Of a stretch of DNA of 64,000 nt, positions 38,400 to 46,635 are shown piece by piece. The DNA comes from Planctomycetota bacterium (lineage in GTDB: Bacteria > Planctomycetota > Planctomycetia > Pirellulales > Pirellulaceae). The position numbers and the translations under genes were made by a program. Position 1 is the first letter of the stretch, and every line of letters starts with the position of its first letter. The stretch lies in the NCBI GenBank assembly GCA_026692865.1, contig JAPLNI010000028.1:232779-296778 (forward strand), written 5' to 3'. A model generated the notes under the pieces. The model had not been told where the DNA came from and did no database searches. It worked only from the letters and a program-made list of their open reading frames with translations.

Positions 38400-39722
38400 A
38401 TGAAATCACGAATCACACTTAACCAACAAGCCGCCGAAAATCACTGGCTGATCGAAAACGTTCGTTGGATTGATCCCAAAGCCGGCACCGATCGCATTGG
38501 GAGGTTGCATATTGTCGATGGTGCCATCGGTGGTACGGACACACTGGATGATGATCTCCCGAAAGACATCAACCGGTATGATGGAACGGGCTTGATTGGC
38601 GGACCGGGATGGATCGATCTGGCGACGGAACTGGGCGAGCCCGGACGTGAAGAGGACGAAACACTCGAGACTGGACTCAAATCCGCGCTTGCCGGTGGCT
38701 TTACGAGTGTGGTTTCGTCTGCGAACACACTACCCGCGATTGATACTCCCGCAAGCGTACAATTCATTCAACAAAAGGCAGCGAGAACAGCACTTGCCAA
38801 GGTCCACGTACTGGGATGTGTGAGCAAGGGACGCGGCGGTGAAGAACTTGCTGAAATCGGATCGCTCGTTGAAGCCGGCGTGGTCGCTTTGAGTGATGCG
38901 CCGAGCCCGATCAATAGTAATGCACTGCTGAAACGTGCTCTTGAGTACTGCTCGATGTTCGACAAGGTCATTTTGGATCATCCCGAGGTAACCTCGCTTT
39001 CGTATCGCGGCGTTATGCACGAAGATATGACGCAATTGATACTTGGACTCGCTCCGATGCCTGCTGAGTCCGAGGATCTGGCAACATCCCGCGACATTCG
39101 TTTAGTTGAAGCCACTGGCGGGCGGTTGCACTTGCTAGGTATTTCCACCGCAGGCAGTGTCGAGCTCTGTCGACGCGCTAAATCACGCGAGGAACCGCTG
39201 ACGGTGGGGATCTCCATCGCTAATCTTCACTGTATTGATGAGCAGCTTCGGTCGTTTGATTCCAATTGCAAAATCAATCCACCGATGCGATCGCAGATGC
39301 ACGTTGATGCGTGTCGCGAAGGATTAGCCGATGGCACCATAGATATCATTTCGACTGGTCATAGACCGTGTTCGTTAGAAAAGAAGATGCAAGAGTTGGA
39401 CGCAGCTCCGTTCGGAATGGTGGGACTTGAGACGGCTGTCGGGCAGATCATGACGCACGTTGTCCAACCTGGACTGCTCAATTGGATTGGGGTCTTTCAG
39501 AAAATGAGTTCGCGACCAGCCTCACTACTGAAGATCCCGGGTGGCTCGCTCGCAACAGGCCAGCCAGCGGATCTAGTTCTTATCAATCCCATCGATCGAT
39601 GGACCGTAGATGCTCCGCGTATGATGACGAAAGCTTATAACACGCCGTTGCACGGAACTGATTTAACAGGTCGAGCTGTAGCCACCTTCGTGAACGGCCA
39701 GCTAAAGTTCCAGGCAACATGA
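38400..39722 (+). CDS. Dihydroorotase-like protein lacking metal ligands (pseudo-dihydroorotase)
   Basis: This 440-residue protein has the amidohydrolase fold of dihydroorotase (GLIGGPGWIDLATELGEPGR, ALAGGFTSVVSSANTLPAID, LHLLGISTAGSVELCRRAKS, INPPMRSQMHVDACREGLAD, FGMVGLETAVGQIMTHV). The catalytic HxH of the family's DxHxHL motif is replaced: D73-L-A75-T-E77-L. The carboxylated-Lys and later His positions are also changed (ILDHPE instead of HCED; STGHRPC instead of TDHAPH). In Pseudomonas such an inactive DHO is known to be required for ATCase assembly. The same structural role is inferred here from the tight coupling to pyrB. An active dihydroorotase must then be encoded elsewhere. Confidence 0.88.
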   Translation: MKSRITLNQQAAENHWLIENVRWIDPKAGTDRIGRLHIVDGAIGGTDTLDDDLPKDINRYDGTGLIGGPGWIDLATELGEPGREEDETLETGLKSALAGGFTSVVSSANTLPAIDTPASVQFIQQKAARTALAKVHVLGCVSKGRGGEELAEIGSLVEAGVVALSDAPSPINSNALLKRALEYCSMFDKVILDHPEVTSLSYRGVMHEDMTQLILGLAPMPAESEDLATSRDIRLVEATGGRLHLLGISTAGSVELCRRAKSREEPLTVGISIANLHCIDEQLRSFDSNCKINPPMRSQMHVDACREGLADGTIDIISTGHRPCSLEKKMQELDAAPFGMVGLETAVGQIMTHVVQPGLLNWIGVFQKMSSRPASLLKIPGGSLATGQPADLVLINPIDRWTVDAPRMMTKAYNTPLHGTDLTGRAVATFVNGQLKFQAT

Positions 39723-40167
39723 GGCGAGTGATTGCATGCACCTAGCTGCGTCTCTCCGCACACTTGGGAGGGCTTAGGAAACCTGAGCCGTTTGCGCTAG
39801 CCAGGTTAATGGATGTTCCTGCGCAAGCGGTGGTTAGTCAATTGAACTCGGCTATCGCCTTTTGAAGTTGCGTTTTTTAGTGCCGAAGGCACGATAGCTT
39901 CCTGCCGGTGACGGAAGTCACCGGAACAACCTTCAATTGAAGTCCCAAGCCGTGAAGGACCGGTACTTTTTCCTCGCTGTCGCCCCTCCGGGGCTTGGAG
40001 CTATCAACATTACAACACCGGGGATTTCCATCCCCGGCATGAGGCTGTCACCCCTATCGGGGTTAAATAGCGCAACTTCAAAACTATCGCCTGAGGCTCA
40101 GGAAAAATGCACTTTTCATCACCGAAGCCATTGTATGAATTAAGTCTCGGAGAGTCTTGGATACGTG
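39723..40167. other. Non-coding repeat cluster between pyrC-like and DUF1571 genes
   Basis: A 445-base region with no gene and at least five small hairpins. Examples are GTGCCGAAGGCAC at 39881-39893, CCGGTGACGGAAGTCACCGG near 39903, CGCCCCTCCGGGGCTT near 39980, ACCGGGGATTTCCATCCCCG near 40017 and CACCCCTATCGGGGTT near 40049. A single REP-like unit lies near 39784-39806. The right half is bounded by an inverted repeat (next entry). Confidence 0.65.
39860..40083. repeat. Composite palindromic element bounded by 13-base inverted repeats
   Basis: TTTTGAAGTTGCG at 39860-39872 faces CGCAACTTCAAAA at 40071-40083. TATCGCC lies just outside both arms (39853-39859 and 40085-40091). Inside are four or five GC-rich hairpins. 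It looks like a non-autonomous repeat element of about 224 bases. No coding potential is visible. Confidence 0.55.
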
Positions 40168-41106
40168 TTACTTCTTGTGGAATCCATATTCAGCATTGTT
40201 TGAATCGAAGTCGGCGTCGGTAAGTCCCACGTTAAACTTGATATCTTGATACGTGTATTCTTCTAAGACTTCAGGTTGCTGTCCGGGAGCCTTTGGCCAA
40301 GTGTAGGCTGCATAACGAACAGGAATACGATATTCGTTGTCTAAGAAGACTTGAGCAATGTGGAAATCGTAAGGCCCTACTTTGTCTGGGTGTTCAACTT
40401 GAATGACTGTGCAAGCGCGTCCGCTCACTTTTGCACCTTCTAAGAACTGAACGTTGCACTCGCCGTGCCGCTTGTCGCGTTCGCCGCGTTCGATCAGCTT
40501 TGCAACCAAATTTTCAAGACCAATTTCGGTGACTGGGTATCGCTGACCTTGCATTGCGAGCCAACCGGTCGGCTCAAGCGTGTGTGTTCCGAGCATTCGC
40601 TTCATTCCACCTTCGTGAACCAAGAACTTTCCTTGGTTCTGATTTTCCACGAAGACAACTTCGCGACCTTTGACTGTCGCTGGCTTCAGGAACGCGACGT
40701 AGGCACTGAATGGAACTGCGATCTGTCCGTTGTTCATCTTACGATTTCGGATCTTGATGAACATGTACTCGTGCTCGCCGAGTGTCTCCTCGATTCGCTC
40801 CCGCTTTACCAGTTTCGCGGTGTAATCGTTGATGCTGCCTTGGACGATAGCGAGGCTTTGGTGGGCTATTGCGATAGCCGGATCAAGCGAATGTGGAACG
40901 GGAGCCGCAGGTTGAATCGGTTGATTTTTTGAAACACGGTAAACCGGTTCGTTCAAGCCTCGCTCGGCAGACTGCTGCCCTTGGGTCGCAGCGGCCGGAG
41001 CTGGCGTCATCTGCTCGGTTGTTTGTCCGCAGATGAACGAAGCGTGAAATCCCGATAGGAGCGCGACTCCTGCTACAGCGACAAAGCGATTCAAACTAAT
41101 CTTCAT
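40168..41106 (-). CDS. Secreted DUF1571-domain protein
   Basis: This 312-residue protein has a signal peptide (about 1-28, LNRFVAVAGVALLSGFHASF) and a DUF1571 domain from about 75 to the end. Conserved-looking pieces are INDYTAKLVKRERIEETLGE, FLKPATVKGREVVFVENQNQ, PEVLEEYTYQDIKFNVGLTD and CTVIQVEHPDKVGPYDFHIA. DUF1571 proteins are typical of planctomycetes and have a lipoprotein-carrier-like look (LolA fold suspected); their role is unknown. A Pro/Gln/Ala-rich linker (about 30-72) separates the two parts. The upstream gene (prolyl isomerase) is on the same strand, with a large palindrome between. Confidence 0.85.
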   Translation of the reverse strand: MKISLNRFVAVAGVALLSGFHASFICGQTTEQMTPAPAAATQGQQSAERGLNEPVYRVSKNQPIQPAAPVPHSLDPAIAIAHQSLAIVQGSINDYTAKLVKRERIEETLGEHEYMFIKIRNRKMNNGQIAVPFSAYVAFLKPATVKGREVVFVENQNQGKFLVHEGGMKRMLGTHTLEPTGWLAMQGQRYPVTEIGLENLVAKLIERGERDKRHGECNVQFLEGAKVSGRACTVIQVEHPDKVGPYDFHIAQVFLDNEYRIPVRYAAYTWPKAPGQQPEVLEEYTYQDIKFNVGLTDADFDSNNAEYGFHKK

Positions 41107-41434
41107 GACAAAAACAGTCCCATCCGTAGGTACGTGGTGTCGATTCGCAAAAGCTGATTGCAGAAGTATCCACCATCTAGCTCTCGTTATCGCACTTCAA
41201 TGCTGCTAAACCTGATTTCAAAAACTGTACGATGAAAATCCATTTCTACCCGCTTAACCGTTAGTTATGCCTGACAATTGTTGCCGCTAGAGTCATCCTA
41301 GGCCTTACGGTGGCCTGATGACAATGCCGTTTTTCCTGAGCCGTAGGCGCTAGCCTCGGGTGCTATCTTGCAAACTGTGGCAATGTCAACACCCGTGGCT
41401 AGCGCCATCGGCTCAGTTTTTAATCAGGCCAGCC
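41107..41434. other. Intergenic region holding a large palindrome
   Basis: About 330 bases between the prolyl isomerase and DUF1571 genes, both on the minus strand. The right third is occupied by the nested palindrome at 41312-41430. The left part, which should be the DUF1571 leader, has no clear motif. Confidence 0.45.
41312..41430. repeat. Nested palindrome of the REP-like TGAGCC family
   Basis: Outer arms GGCCTGAT (41312-41319) and ATCAGGCC (41423-41430) enclose inner arms of 27 bases at 41336-41362 and 41390-41416 that match at about 24 positions as inverted repeats (CTGAGCCG..GGCGCTAGCC..CGGGTG). The inner unit is the same as that at 105-197 and, in a single copy, near 39784. It lies between co-directional genes, so it may stabilise or end the prolyl isomerase transcript. 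Confidence 0.7.
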
Positions 41435-42964
41435 TTACGGTCCAGAGGGTTCATCAACTGATTGGCCGGTTGTTCCGAAGTAATCTTTGAGTGGCTTTGC
41501 GTTCGGGATATCGTTAGGCCACTTGGACCAGATCACCGTCCGTTCTTGAAGCTTTTCCATCAGCTTCTCTTGAGCCTGTTGCTTGCGAAATTCAATGAGA
41601 CTTTCGCGGATTTCATCCTGTGCATCTTCAAACGGGACCGTTCGTTCGGACTCGCGGTCCAAGACTTCCACAATATGAAAACCATCATCGTCTTCGAAAA
41701 TCTGGCTTAATCGTCGCAGCGGAATCTCGAAGACGACTTCATCGATCTGGGTGCTTTTAAGTGAACCCTTCGCAGTCCAATCGTAACGGCCACCATCGAC
41801 TGCGTGACTACCGTGTGACTTTTGTCTTGCAACGGCTTCGAAGTTACCACCAGTCAATGCTTCGTTACCCATTTCGACAATCATTTTCCAAGCTTCATCG
41901 CGGTTACCTGTCTTCGAAAACTGGGCGGTCAAGATTCGGAATTTAGCTTTCGCAGGACGCTTCCAATCGGCGATTTTTTCTTCATATCGATCACGCATTT
42001 CAATTGCGTTGATCTCAAACGATTTTGGAATATGCTTTTTCAGAGCCTCTTGAGCCATCATCGAATCTTTGAACGTGTTCAGCTGCATTGCCAGCGAGCT
42101 ACCCTCGTCGCGAAGAACTCGATCCAGTTCGACTGGTGTATCGACTTTCTGTTGTGCGAGCATGCGAGGGAGCATCATTTCGTGAAACGCAGACGTCATG
42201 CGTTTGTCGATTTGCTGGTGGGCTGCTTTTCTTTCTTCCAGCGACTTCCCTGTCAACTGCTCGCCGACAAAATACTGGGCGAGCATTTTCGTCTGAGCCA
42301 ATTTTGCGAGTGCTTGACGCAAGTATTTTTCGCGAAGCTCTAAAAACTTTGTTTCCGGAAGCTTCTCTTTGGCTTCGATCAACATCGGATCTACCACCGA
42401 GAAAAGATCTGCTGCGAGGATCGGTTCTTCACCAACGATGGCAACAAGCTCGCCCGCGGGAAATGCCTCGGCAGCCAGAGTCGTCGATTCCGATGTTGAT
42501 GGAGCCGTAAGCGCGGTAGGAGTCTGATTGCTTTCTAGTACTCGCTGGTTGCTTACTGGAACAAAGGGTTGACCTGGCGAGAAAGGGGCACTGCCAGTGA
42601 TCGGAGATGTCGTTTGGCTAGGTCTTGCGGCGGCTGTGCTGGAATCAGCTCCACTGCCAAACGCAATCGGAGCATTGTTCGGTACGGCGGATGACATGCC
42701 AGGCGTTCTGTCTGTTCGCTGCGTTGAGTATCGAATCAATCCATCGGAAATGTTCTGTCGCACCTGGTTTTGAGAAGTCCTATTCGTTCCGGAAGTCGTT
42801 TCCGCTGCGGTTGAGCCAGGTTGAAAGTATATGGGAGTGTTCGCTTGAACGTCAGGACGCATGCCATATTGTTGGCCCAACGAAGAATCGCTGAACTGAA
42901 AAACAGTCCAAGCGAAAGCCACCCAAGCAAGCCCATTTCGGTAATCACCGAGCGGGTTCTTCAT
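41435..42964 (-). CDS. Secreted SurA-like peptidyl-prolyl isomerase
   Basis: This 509-residue protein starts at the ATG at 42964, where a signal peptide begins (MKNPLGDYRNGLAWVAFAWT). A Thr/Ser/Pro-rich linker covers about 30-165. A SurA-type helical chaperone part is seen at about 170-320 (ELVAIVGEEPILAADLFSVV; KLPETKFLELREKYLRQALA). A parvulin domain lies at about 330-440 (AKFRILTAQFSKTGNRDEAW; ARQKSHGSHAVDGGRYDWTA; FEIPLRRLSQIFEDDDGFHI). It would help fold envelope proteins. The long disordered N-terminal part is unusual for SurA. Confidence 0.82.
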   Translation of the reverse strand: MKNPLGDYRNGLAWVAFAWTVFQFSDSSLGQQYGMRPDVQANTPIYFQPGSTAAETTSGTNRTSQNQVRQNISDGLIRYSTQRTDRTPGMSSAVPNNAPIAFGSGADSSTAAARPSQTTSPITGSAPFSPGQPFVPVSNQRVLESNQTPTALTAPSTSESTTLAAEAFPAGELVAIVGEEPILAADLFSVVDPMLIEAKEKLPETKFLELREKYLRQALAKLAQTKMLAQYFVGEQLTGKSLEERKAAHQQIDKRMTSAFHEMMLPRMLAQQKVDTPVELDRVLRDEGSSLAMQLNTFKDSMMAQEALKKHIPKSFEINAIEMRDRYEEKIADWKRPAKAKFRILTAQFSKTGNRDEAWKMIVEMGNEALTGGNFEAVARQKSHGSHAVDGGRYDWTAKGSLKSTQIDEVVFEIPLRRLSQIFEDDDGFHIVEVLDRESERTVPFEDAQDEIRESLIEFRKQQAQEKLMEKLQERTVIWSKWPNDIPNAKPLKDYFGTTGQSVDEPSGP

Positions 42965-43384
42965 CGTTGTAAAGTGCTGAAAAATCACTTTTATAGCTAC
43001 TCAGTAAAGTTGGATGAATAAATCCACCGATGGACACAAAACAGTTGAATCCACCTGGACTTATAGAAATGGCGAGGCCAAGGCAGCAAGACGTCTTTGC
43101 GAAGATTTTCCGGAAGGGTTGCTTAACTTTGAATCCGTCCCGCAGGTTTTTCGGACTTCTGGATTGCTTGTCAAACGCAAGCTATCGACATGTGCGATGA
43201 AATTAATGCTTTGAGTAAGCCCATAATCCGGTACTTTGTGCTTATTGGATTTGGAAGTAACTGAATCCATAAGAATTCAGATGTCGATGAAAACGATTTC
43301 AAAAGCTGGATACTGCAGATGTCCCACGAAATCTACTATGAGGACAAACCCCAATTTTTAAGTTGGACAAAGCACCAGAGGGGC

Positions 43385-43785
43385 TTAGGCTGGGCTGCTA
43401 AAAGTTCGGTGTTGCCCCAGAATTCGATTGCGATGGTTTTGTATCTAACAAGATTCTCGCTCGTGCAATATCACATTTTCGCGAGATTTCTTACGCGCGC
43501 AAAAGCGACGGATCGGGCTTGTCCCGTCACGTCGCAAAGGTTTTGCTGGCTACCTCGCGACTTAGCCCGCCAAAGCTTTGCGGTCGTCACCTTTTTGGTC
43601 GTCGGGCCCGAGGCCCTCGACCGCGTGAGCGCGCGTGGGGGCCCTGCGTTGTAGCACACCAAACCTATTGCGAAACGTGGGCACGAGGCCCAGTTTCGCG
43701 TCGAGGGTGAATCACATTCAAAAAGGAACAAAAACAACATGTCGAAAGGCCGTGTCCATAACGAATTTTTAGCAGCCCAGGCTCA
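43385..43785. mobile_element. Possible MITE-like element with terminal inverted repeats
   Basis: The left end (43385-43411) reads TTAGGCTGGGCTGCTAAAAG and onward. The right end (43759-43785), read on the other strand, gives TGAGCCTGGGCTGCTAAAAA and onward. About 21 of 27 positions agree, with 13 in a row identical. The 400-base interior has no transposase and holds dispersed-repeat copy B. No clear target-site duplication is visible, so this is tentative. Confidence 0.4.
43498..43577 (+). repeat. Dispersed repeat, copy B
   Basis: This matches copy A at 28775-28853 in block order (AAGCGACGGATC, TTGTCCCG, CGTCGCAAAGG, CTCGCGACTTAGCCCGCC). The surroundings of the two copies are otherwise different. 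Confidence 0.55.
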
Positions 43786-43895
43786 GGTTTTTACTGATGG
43801 TATAATAAATCGAACTAAGCTGGATTCCTTGCCCGAATACGGCTGAACTTCCGTTTGATTACCTTTGTTAGGTTCCTGATTGGCGAACTGTCACC

Positions 43896-44516
43896 ATGAC
43901 TTTGCAACCCACCATTTCCTCCGATGAAATATCACCTCTTGAAAGGGTTTTGGAACCAATAGAAGAGTTTGCCATCCAGATCAACGCGACAAGCATCATG
44001 CTAGTCGACGATTCGGTGGTGCTTCGCGATCGACTGATGGAAGCCTTTCAAGAGCGTGGCTTTCGGGTTTCGGTGGCTAGCAATTGCGACGCTGCGGTTG
44101 AAATCTTCCGCCAAAATCCTACGGAGCTGGCGGTTGTCGATCTTCGCATGCCAGGTAGGACTGGGCTGACTCTCATTCCCGAGTTAAAAGCCATCTCGCC
44201 TGCGGTGAAGATTGTCATCCTGTCGGGATTCGGAAGCATGGCAACAGCAATCGATGCGATTCGTTTGGGAGCCACCAATTTTATTCCCAAGCCCGCAGAT
44301 GTCGACGATATTTTGCTGGCCTTTGTGCGCGGCGACTCGGAAGTGCAAGTTACCGACGAGCCGGATGACCTACAAGCGCCCACCCTGGCGCAAGCCGAAT
44401 GGGAGCACATCCACCGAATACTTGCCGATTGCAATAACAACATATCAGAAGCAGCGCGTCGACTTGGTATCCATCGCCGAAGCCTACAGCGAAAGCTCCG
44501 CAAGCGTGCGCCGTAA
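43896..44516 (+). CDS. RegA/PrrA/ActR-type response regulator
   Basis: This is a 206-residue two-component regulator. The receiver domain (about 32-150) has the acid pair in IMLVDDSVV, phospho-acceptor D82 in AVVDLRMPG, and K132 in FIPKPAD. A short linker leads to a Fis-type helix-turn-helix at about 165-203 (RILADCNNNISEAARRLGIH, then RRSLQRKLRKR). This is the layout of the RegA/PrrA redox regulators. The partner kinase is not in the window. A perfect hairpin with a T-run follows the stop. Confidence 0.9.
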   Translation: MTLQPTISSDEISPLERVLEPIEEFAIQINATSIMLVDDSVVLRDRLMEAFQERGFRVSVASNCDAAVEIFRQNPTELAVVDLRMPGRTGLTLIPELKAISPAVKIVILSGFGSMATAIDAIRLGATNFIPKPADVDDILLAFVRGDSEVQVTDEPDDLQAPTLAQAEWEHIHRILADCNNNISEAARRLGIHRRSLQRKLRKRAP

Positions 44517-44542
44517 TTGACGCGCATCAGGCCGTTCTTTGG

Positions 44543-44569
44543 AGTGCGGTGACTTGTCACCGCTTTTGG
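44543..44569 (+). terminator. Hairpin repeat copy A, likely terminator of the RegA-type gene
   Basis: AGTGCGGTGACTTGTCACCG followed by CTTTTGG: an 8-bp stem GCGGTGAC/GTCACCGC with a TT loop and a following TTTT. It lies 30 bases after the response regulator stop. The flanks AGTG and CTTTTGG and the GACTTGTC centre are the same as in copy B, while the outer stem pairs differ in a compensatory way. Confidence 0.65.
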
Positions 44570-44774
44570 GGCGAATGAAGTCTTGCCTCAGGTATATCGC
44601 ACTGAGCAAGAAAAAGACACTTAAGAGTGCAAGCGAACGCTCTCAATTTCGACAAACGTTTGCATTCGATGAAGCGGTTGTAGTCGACACGCGAGCCTAA
44701 CCCCCCAGTGTGATAGACAGCTCACGCACTTCACACTGGACGGGTTTCTCGAGATCGAGAAACCCTTGATCGGT

Positions 44775-44801
44775 CCAAAAGCTCCGACAAGTCGGAGCAC
44801 T
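44775..44801 (-). terminator. Hairpin repeat copy B, likely terminator of the DUF1501 gene
   Basis: On the minus strand it reads AGTGCTCCGACTTGTCGGAG followed by CTTTTGG: stem GCTCCGAC/GTCGGAGC with a TT loop and a TTTT run. It lies 16 bases after the DUF1501 stop codon. It is the same 27-base framework as copy A with a different but still fully paired stem. Confidence 0.65.
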
Positions 44802-44816
44802 ACAAAGAGCCTGGGC

Positions 44817-46556
44817 CTAGCCAAGGATTCCTAGCGGATAGGCCGAGGCACCAGACGCATAGAAATTACGGATATTCGGCAAGATCGTCGGCAAATCACT
44901 GTTAGGGACGCCGAACCAAAGAGCCAATTCCGCGTTGTAAGCGTCAACCGAAGTAGTTGGAATCAAGCGACCCCGACCGAGATCGATCGATTGGGTCGAA
45001 CTAGGGAACTGAGGAGTGAGCAGTGATGTTGGATAGTTACCAAAAACCTTTCCACCCTTCACTGAGCCGCCCATTACGAAGTGGTTACCGCCCCAAGCAT
45101 GGTCTGTACCGGTGCTGTTTGGATTAAGGGTCCGTGCGAAGTCCGAGACGCTGAAGGTAACAACATCGTTGCTAACGCCCATGGCGACGGTCGCGTCATA
45201 GAACGCTTTGAGAGCTCTACTCATACCAGGCAGCGCCGAAGACATCGCGGAGGTAATGTTGTCGTGCATGTCCCAGCCACCGACATTAATAAAGAATATC
45301 TGCCGATTTTGACTGAATCCAGGTATCGCGCCGCGAGCCGACCTAGCTTGAATCACTCTAGCAACCATATTCAAGTTAGCGGCCAAGCCCTTCATGGTGC
45401 TATTAATCGTTGTGCTTGAAGCGATTGCGTCGAAAGCCGTTTGCGGATTCGGTTGCCCCGAGGCGGCTACCAGAGCCCCTGGAGTAACACCGCCCACGGG
45501 CGTCGTAGTGTTGGTCGCGTCAAAAAACATGTCCGCAACATCAATGCTGGCTCTCTTCTTCAGGGCCAACGTTCTTTGGAGCAAGTTGCTGTAAAGTTGT
45601 CCGGTCGCTGTATCCGCCGTGGGGAACATCGCGCCTGTAAGACCGGCGTTCTGTTCCGTAAGGGTTCCGCTACGCTTATTACCTGGCCCGACTCCGTTCG
45701 CCACACGGCTATGAATCCGGTCCGCGGCTGACATACTGGTCGTCCAAAGAGAGTCAGCGTCCGTGTAGAAACGGTAACCACCTGGCTGTGTCGCTCCGGT
45801 CGATCCGACGACATAGGGAAGAACGGTCGTACCGGTTTGGAAAAGGTTGTTCGACCCGAGAGCAATATTCATGGAAACACGGCTCTGCGGATTCTGCACC
45901 GAGTTGAGGAGGTCCGCCATGCGTCCGGCCCATCCAGTCGCTTGAGAACGAGACTGAGGTACGGACGTTTGCCAATGTTGCTGTAAATCAGCGTGCGAAA
46001 ACAGACCGAGCGGACGATTAGTTAGATTATTGTAATCTGCCGTACTGTTTATTGGACGAATCAAGCTACCGACGTTCGCAATGAATGCGAGGTCGCCCTG
46101 ATTGTAGAGCGTCTGAAACTCGGGCATCAGACCGTTGATTCCATAACGCTTACTAGCCGTGTTGGTGATATCGGAATTGATTGGGAGCAAATTGGGGTTT
46201 GAAGCGGTCACCGTCGTTGCAGTGGACCCCGAAGGTGGACTCGCTTTCGGTCGGGCTGCGAACAGTCGAACCGAGTTATATGCAGCCCACTCCGCATCCT
46301 CATAGGGAGCTAGCATATCGAACGAGTCGATCGCACCGTTCAGGAAAATACATACCAACGCTTTGTATCCAGACGTTGAAGTATTTCCTGCATTGGCACA
46401 CGCCGCACCAGTGAGCTGTAAACTTATGAGTTGCGACAGAAGGGAAGTTGAACCAAGTGCTGCGCAGCCGCCGCCGGACAACTTCATGAATGCTCTTCGT
46501 TGAGCGATAGGGTCATTACTGGAATACAATTCTTGCGATAATCTTCTCGAAGCCAT
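44817..46556 (-). CDS. DUF1501-domain secreted protein
   Basis: This is a 579-residue protein (start ATG at 46556, MASRRLSQELY; an upstream ATG at 46571 would add five residues). RRAFMKLSGGGCAALGSTSL looks like a Tat-type or signal-anchor start. The DUF1501 body follows: ALVCIFLNGAIDSFDMLAPY; FINVGGWDMHDNITSAMSSA; FSVSDFARTLNPNSTGTDHA with WGGNHFVMGGSV. It is related to the alkaline-phosphatase-like superfamily. It is the downstream partner of the DUF1800 gene, 65-80 bases away on the same strand, a pairing known in many planctomycetes and gammaproteobacteria. The pair's biochemical role is unknown. Confidence 0.88.
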   Translation of the reverse strand: MASRRLSQELYSSNDPIAQRRAFMKLSGGGCAALGSTSLLSQLISLQLTGAACANAGNTSTSGYKALVCIFLNGAIDSFDMLAPYEDAEWAAYNSVRLFAARPKASPPSGSTATTVTASNPNLLPINSDITNTASKRYGINGLMPEFQTLYNQGDLAFIANVGSLIRPINSTADYNNLTNRPLGLFSHADLQQHWQTSVPQSRSQATGWAGRMADLLNSVQNPQSRVSMNIALGSNNLFQTGTTVLPYVVGSTGATQPGGYRFYTDADSLWTTSMSAADRIHSRVANGVGPGNKRSGTLTEQNAGLTGAMFPTADTATGQLYSNLLQRTLALKKRASIDVADMFFDATNTTTPVGGVTPGALVAASGQPNPQTAFDAIASSTTINSTMKGLAANLNMVARVIQARSARGAIPGFSQNRQIFFINVGGWDMHDNITSAMSSALPGMSRALKAFYDATVAMGVSNDVVTFSVSDFARTLNPNSTGTDHAWGGNHFVMGGSVKGGKVFGNYPTSLLTPQFPSSTQSIDLGRGRLIPTTSVDAYNAELALWFGVPNSDLPTILPNIRNFYASGASAYPLGILG

Positions 46557-46635
46557 AATAGGAACTCTCACATAAACAAAATGATTTTTATTGACGGAAT
46601 AAAGTAAACAAAGGTCAAGATTCTAAGCGGACGGT

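Larger units (their letters stand above)
42965..43895. other. Gene-free region with a possible MITE-like element
   Basis: About 930 bases between the prolyl isomerase start and the response regulator. Short frames exist on both strands, without family resemblance or ribosome binding sites. It contains the inverted-repeat-bounded segment 43385-43785 and, inside it, dispersed-repeat copy B. The last 110 bases are the leader of the regulator gene. Confidence 0.45.
44517..44816. other. Intergenic region with three perfect hairpins
   Basis: About 300 bases between convergent genes. It holds a hairpin after the RegA-type gene (44546-44563), a 10-bp stem GGGTTTCTCG/CGAGAAACCC (44742-44751 with 44756-44765, four-base loop) and a hairpin before the DUF1501 stop (44781-44798). 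No gene is supported. Confidence 0.6.

Noticed and set aside
43014..43720. Several short plus-strand frames (60-111 codons)
   Set aside because: Basic, low-complexity translations overlapping a repeat and a possible MITE, without ribosome binding sites.
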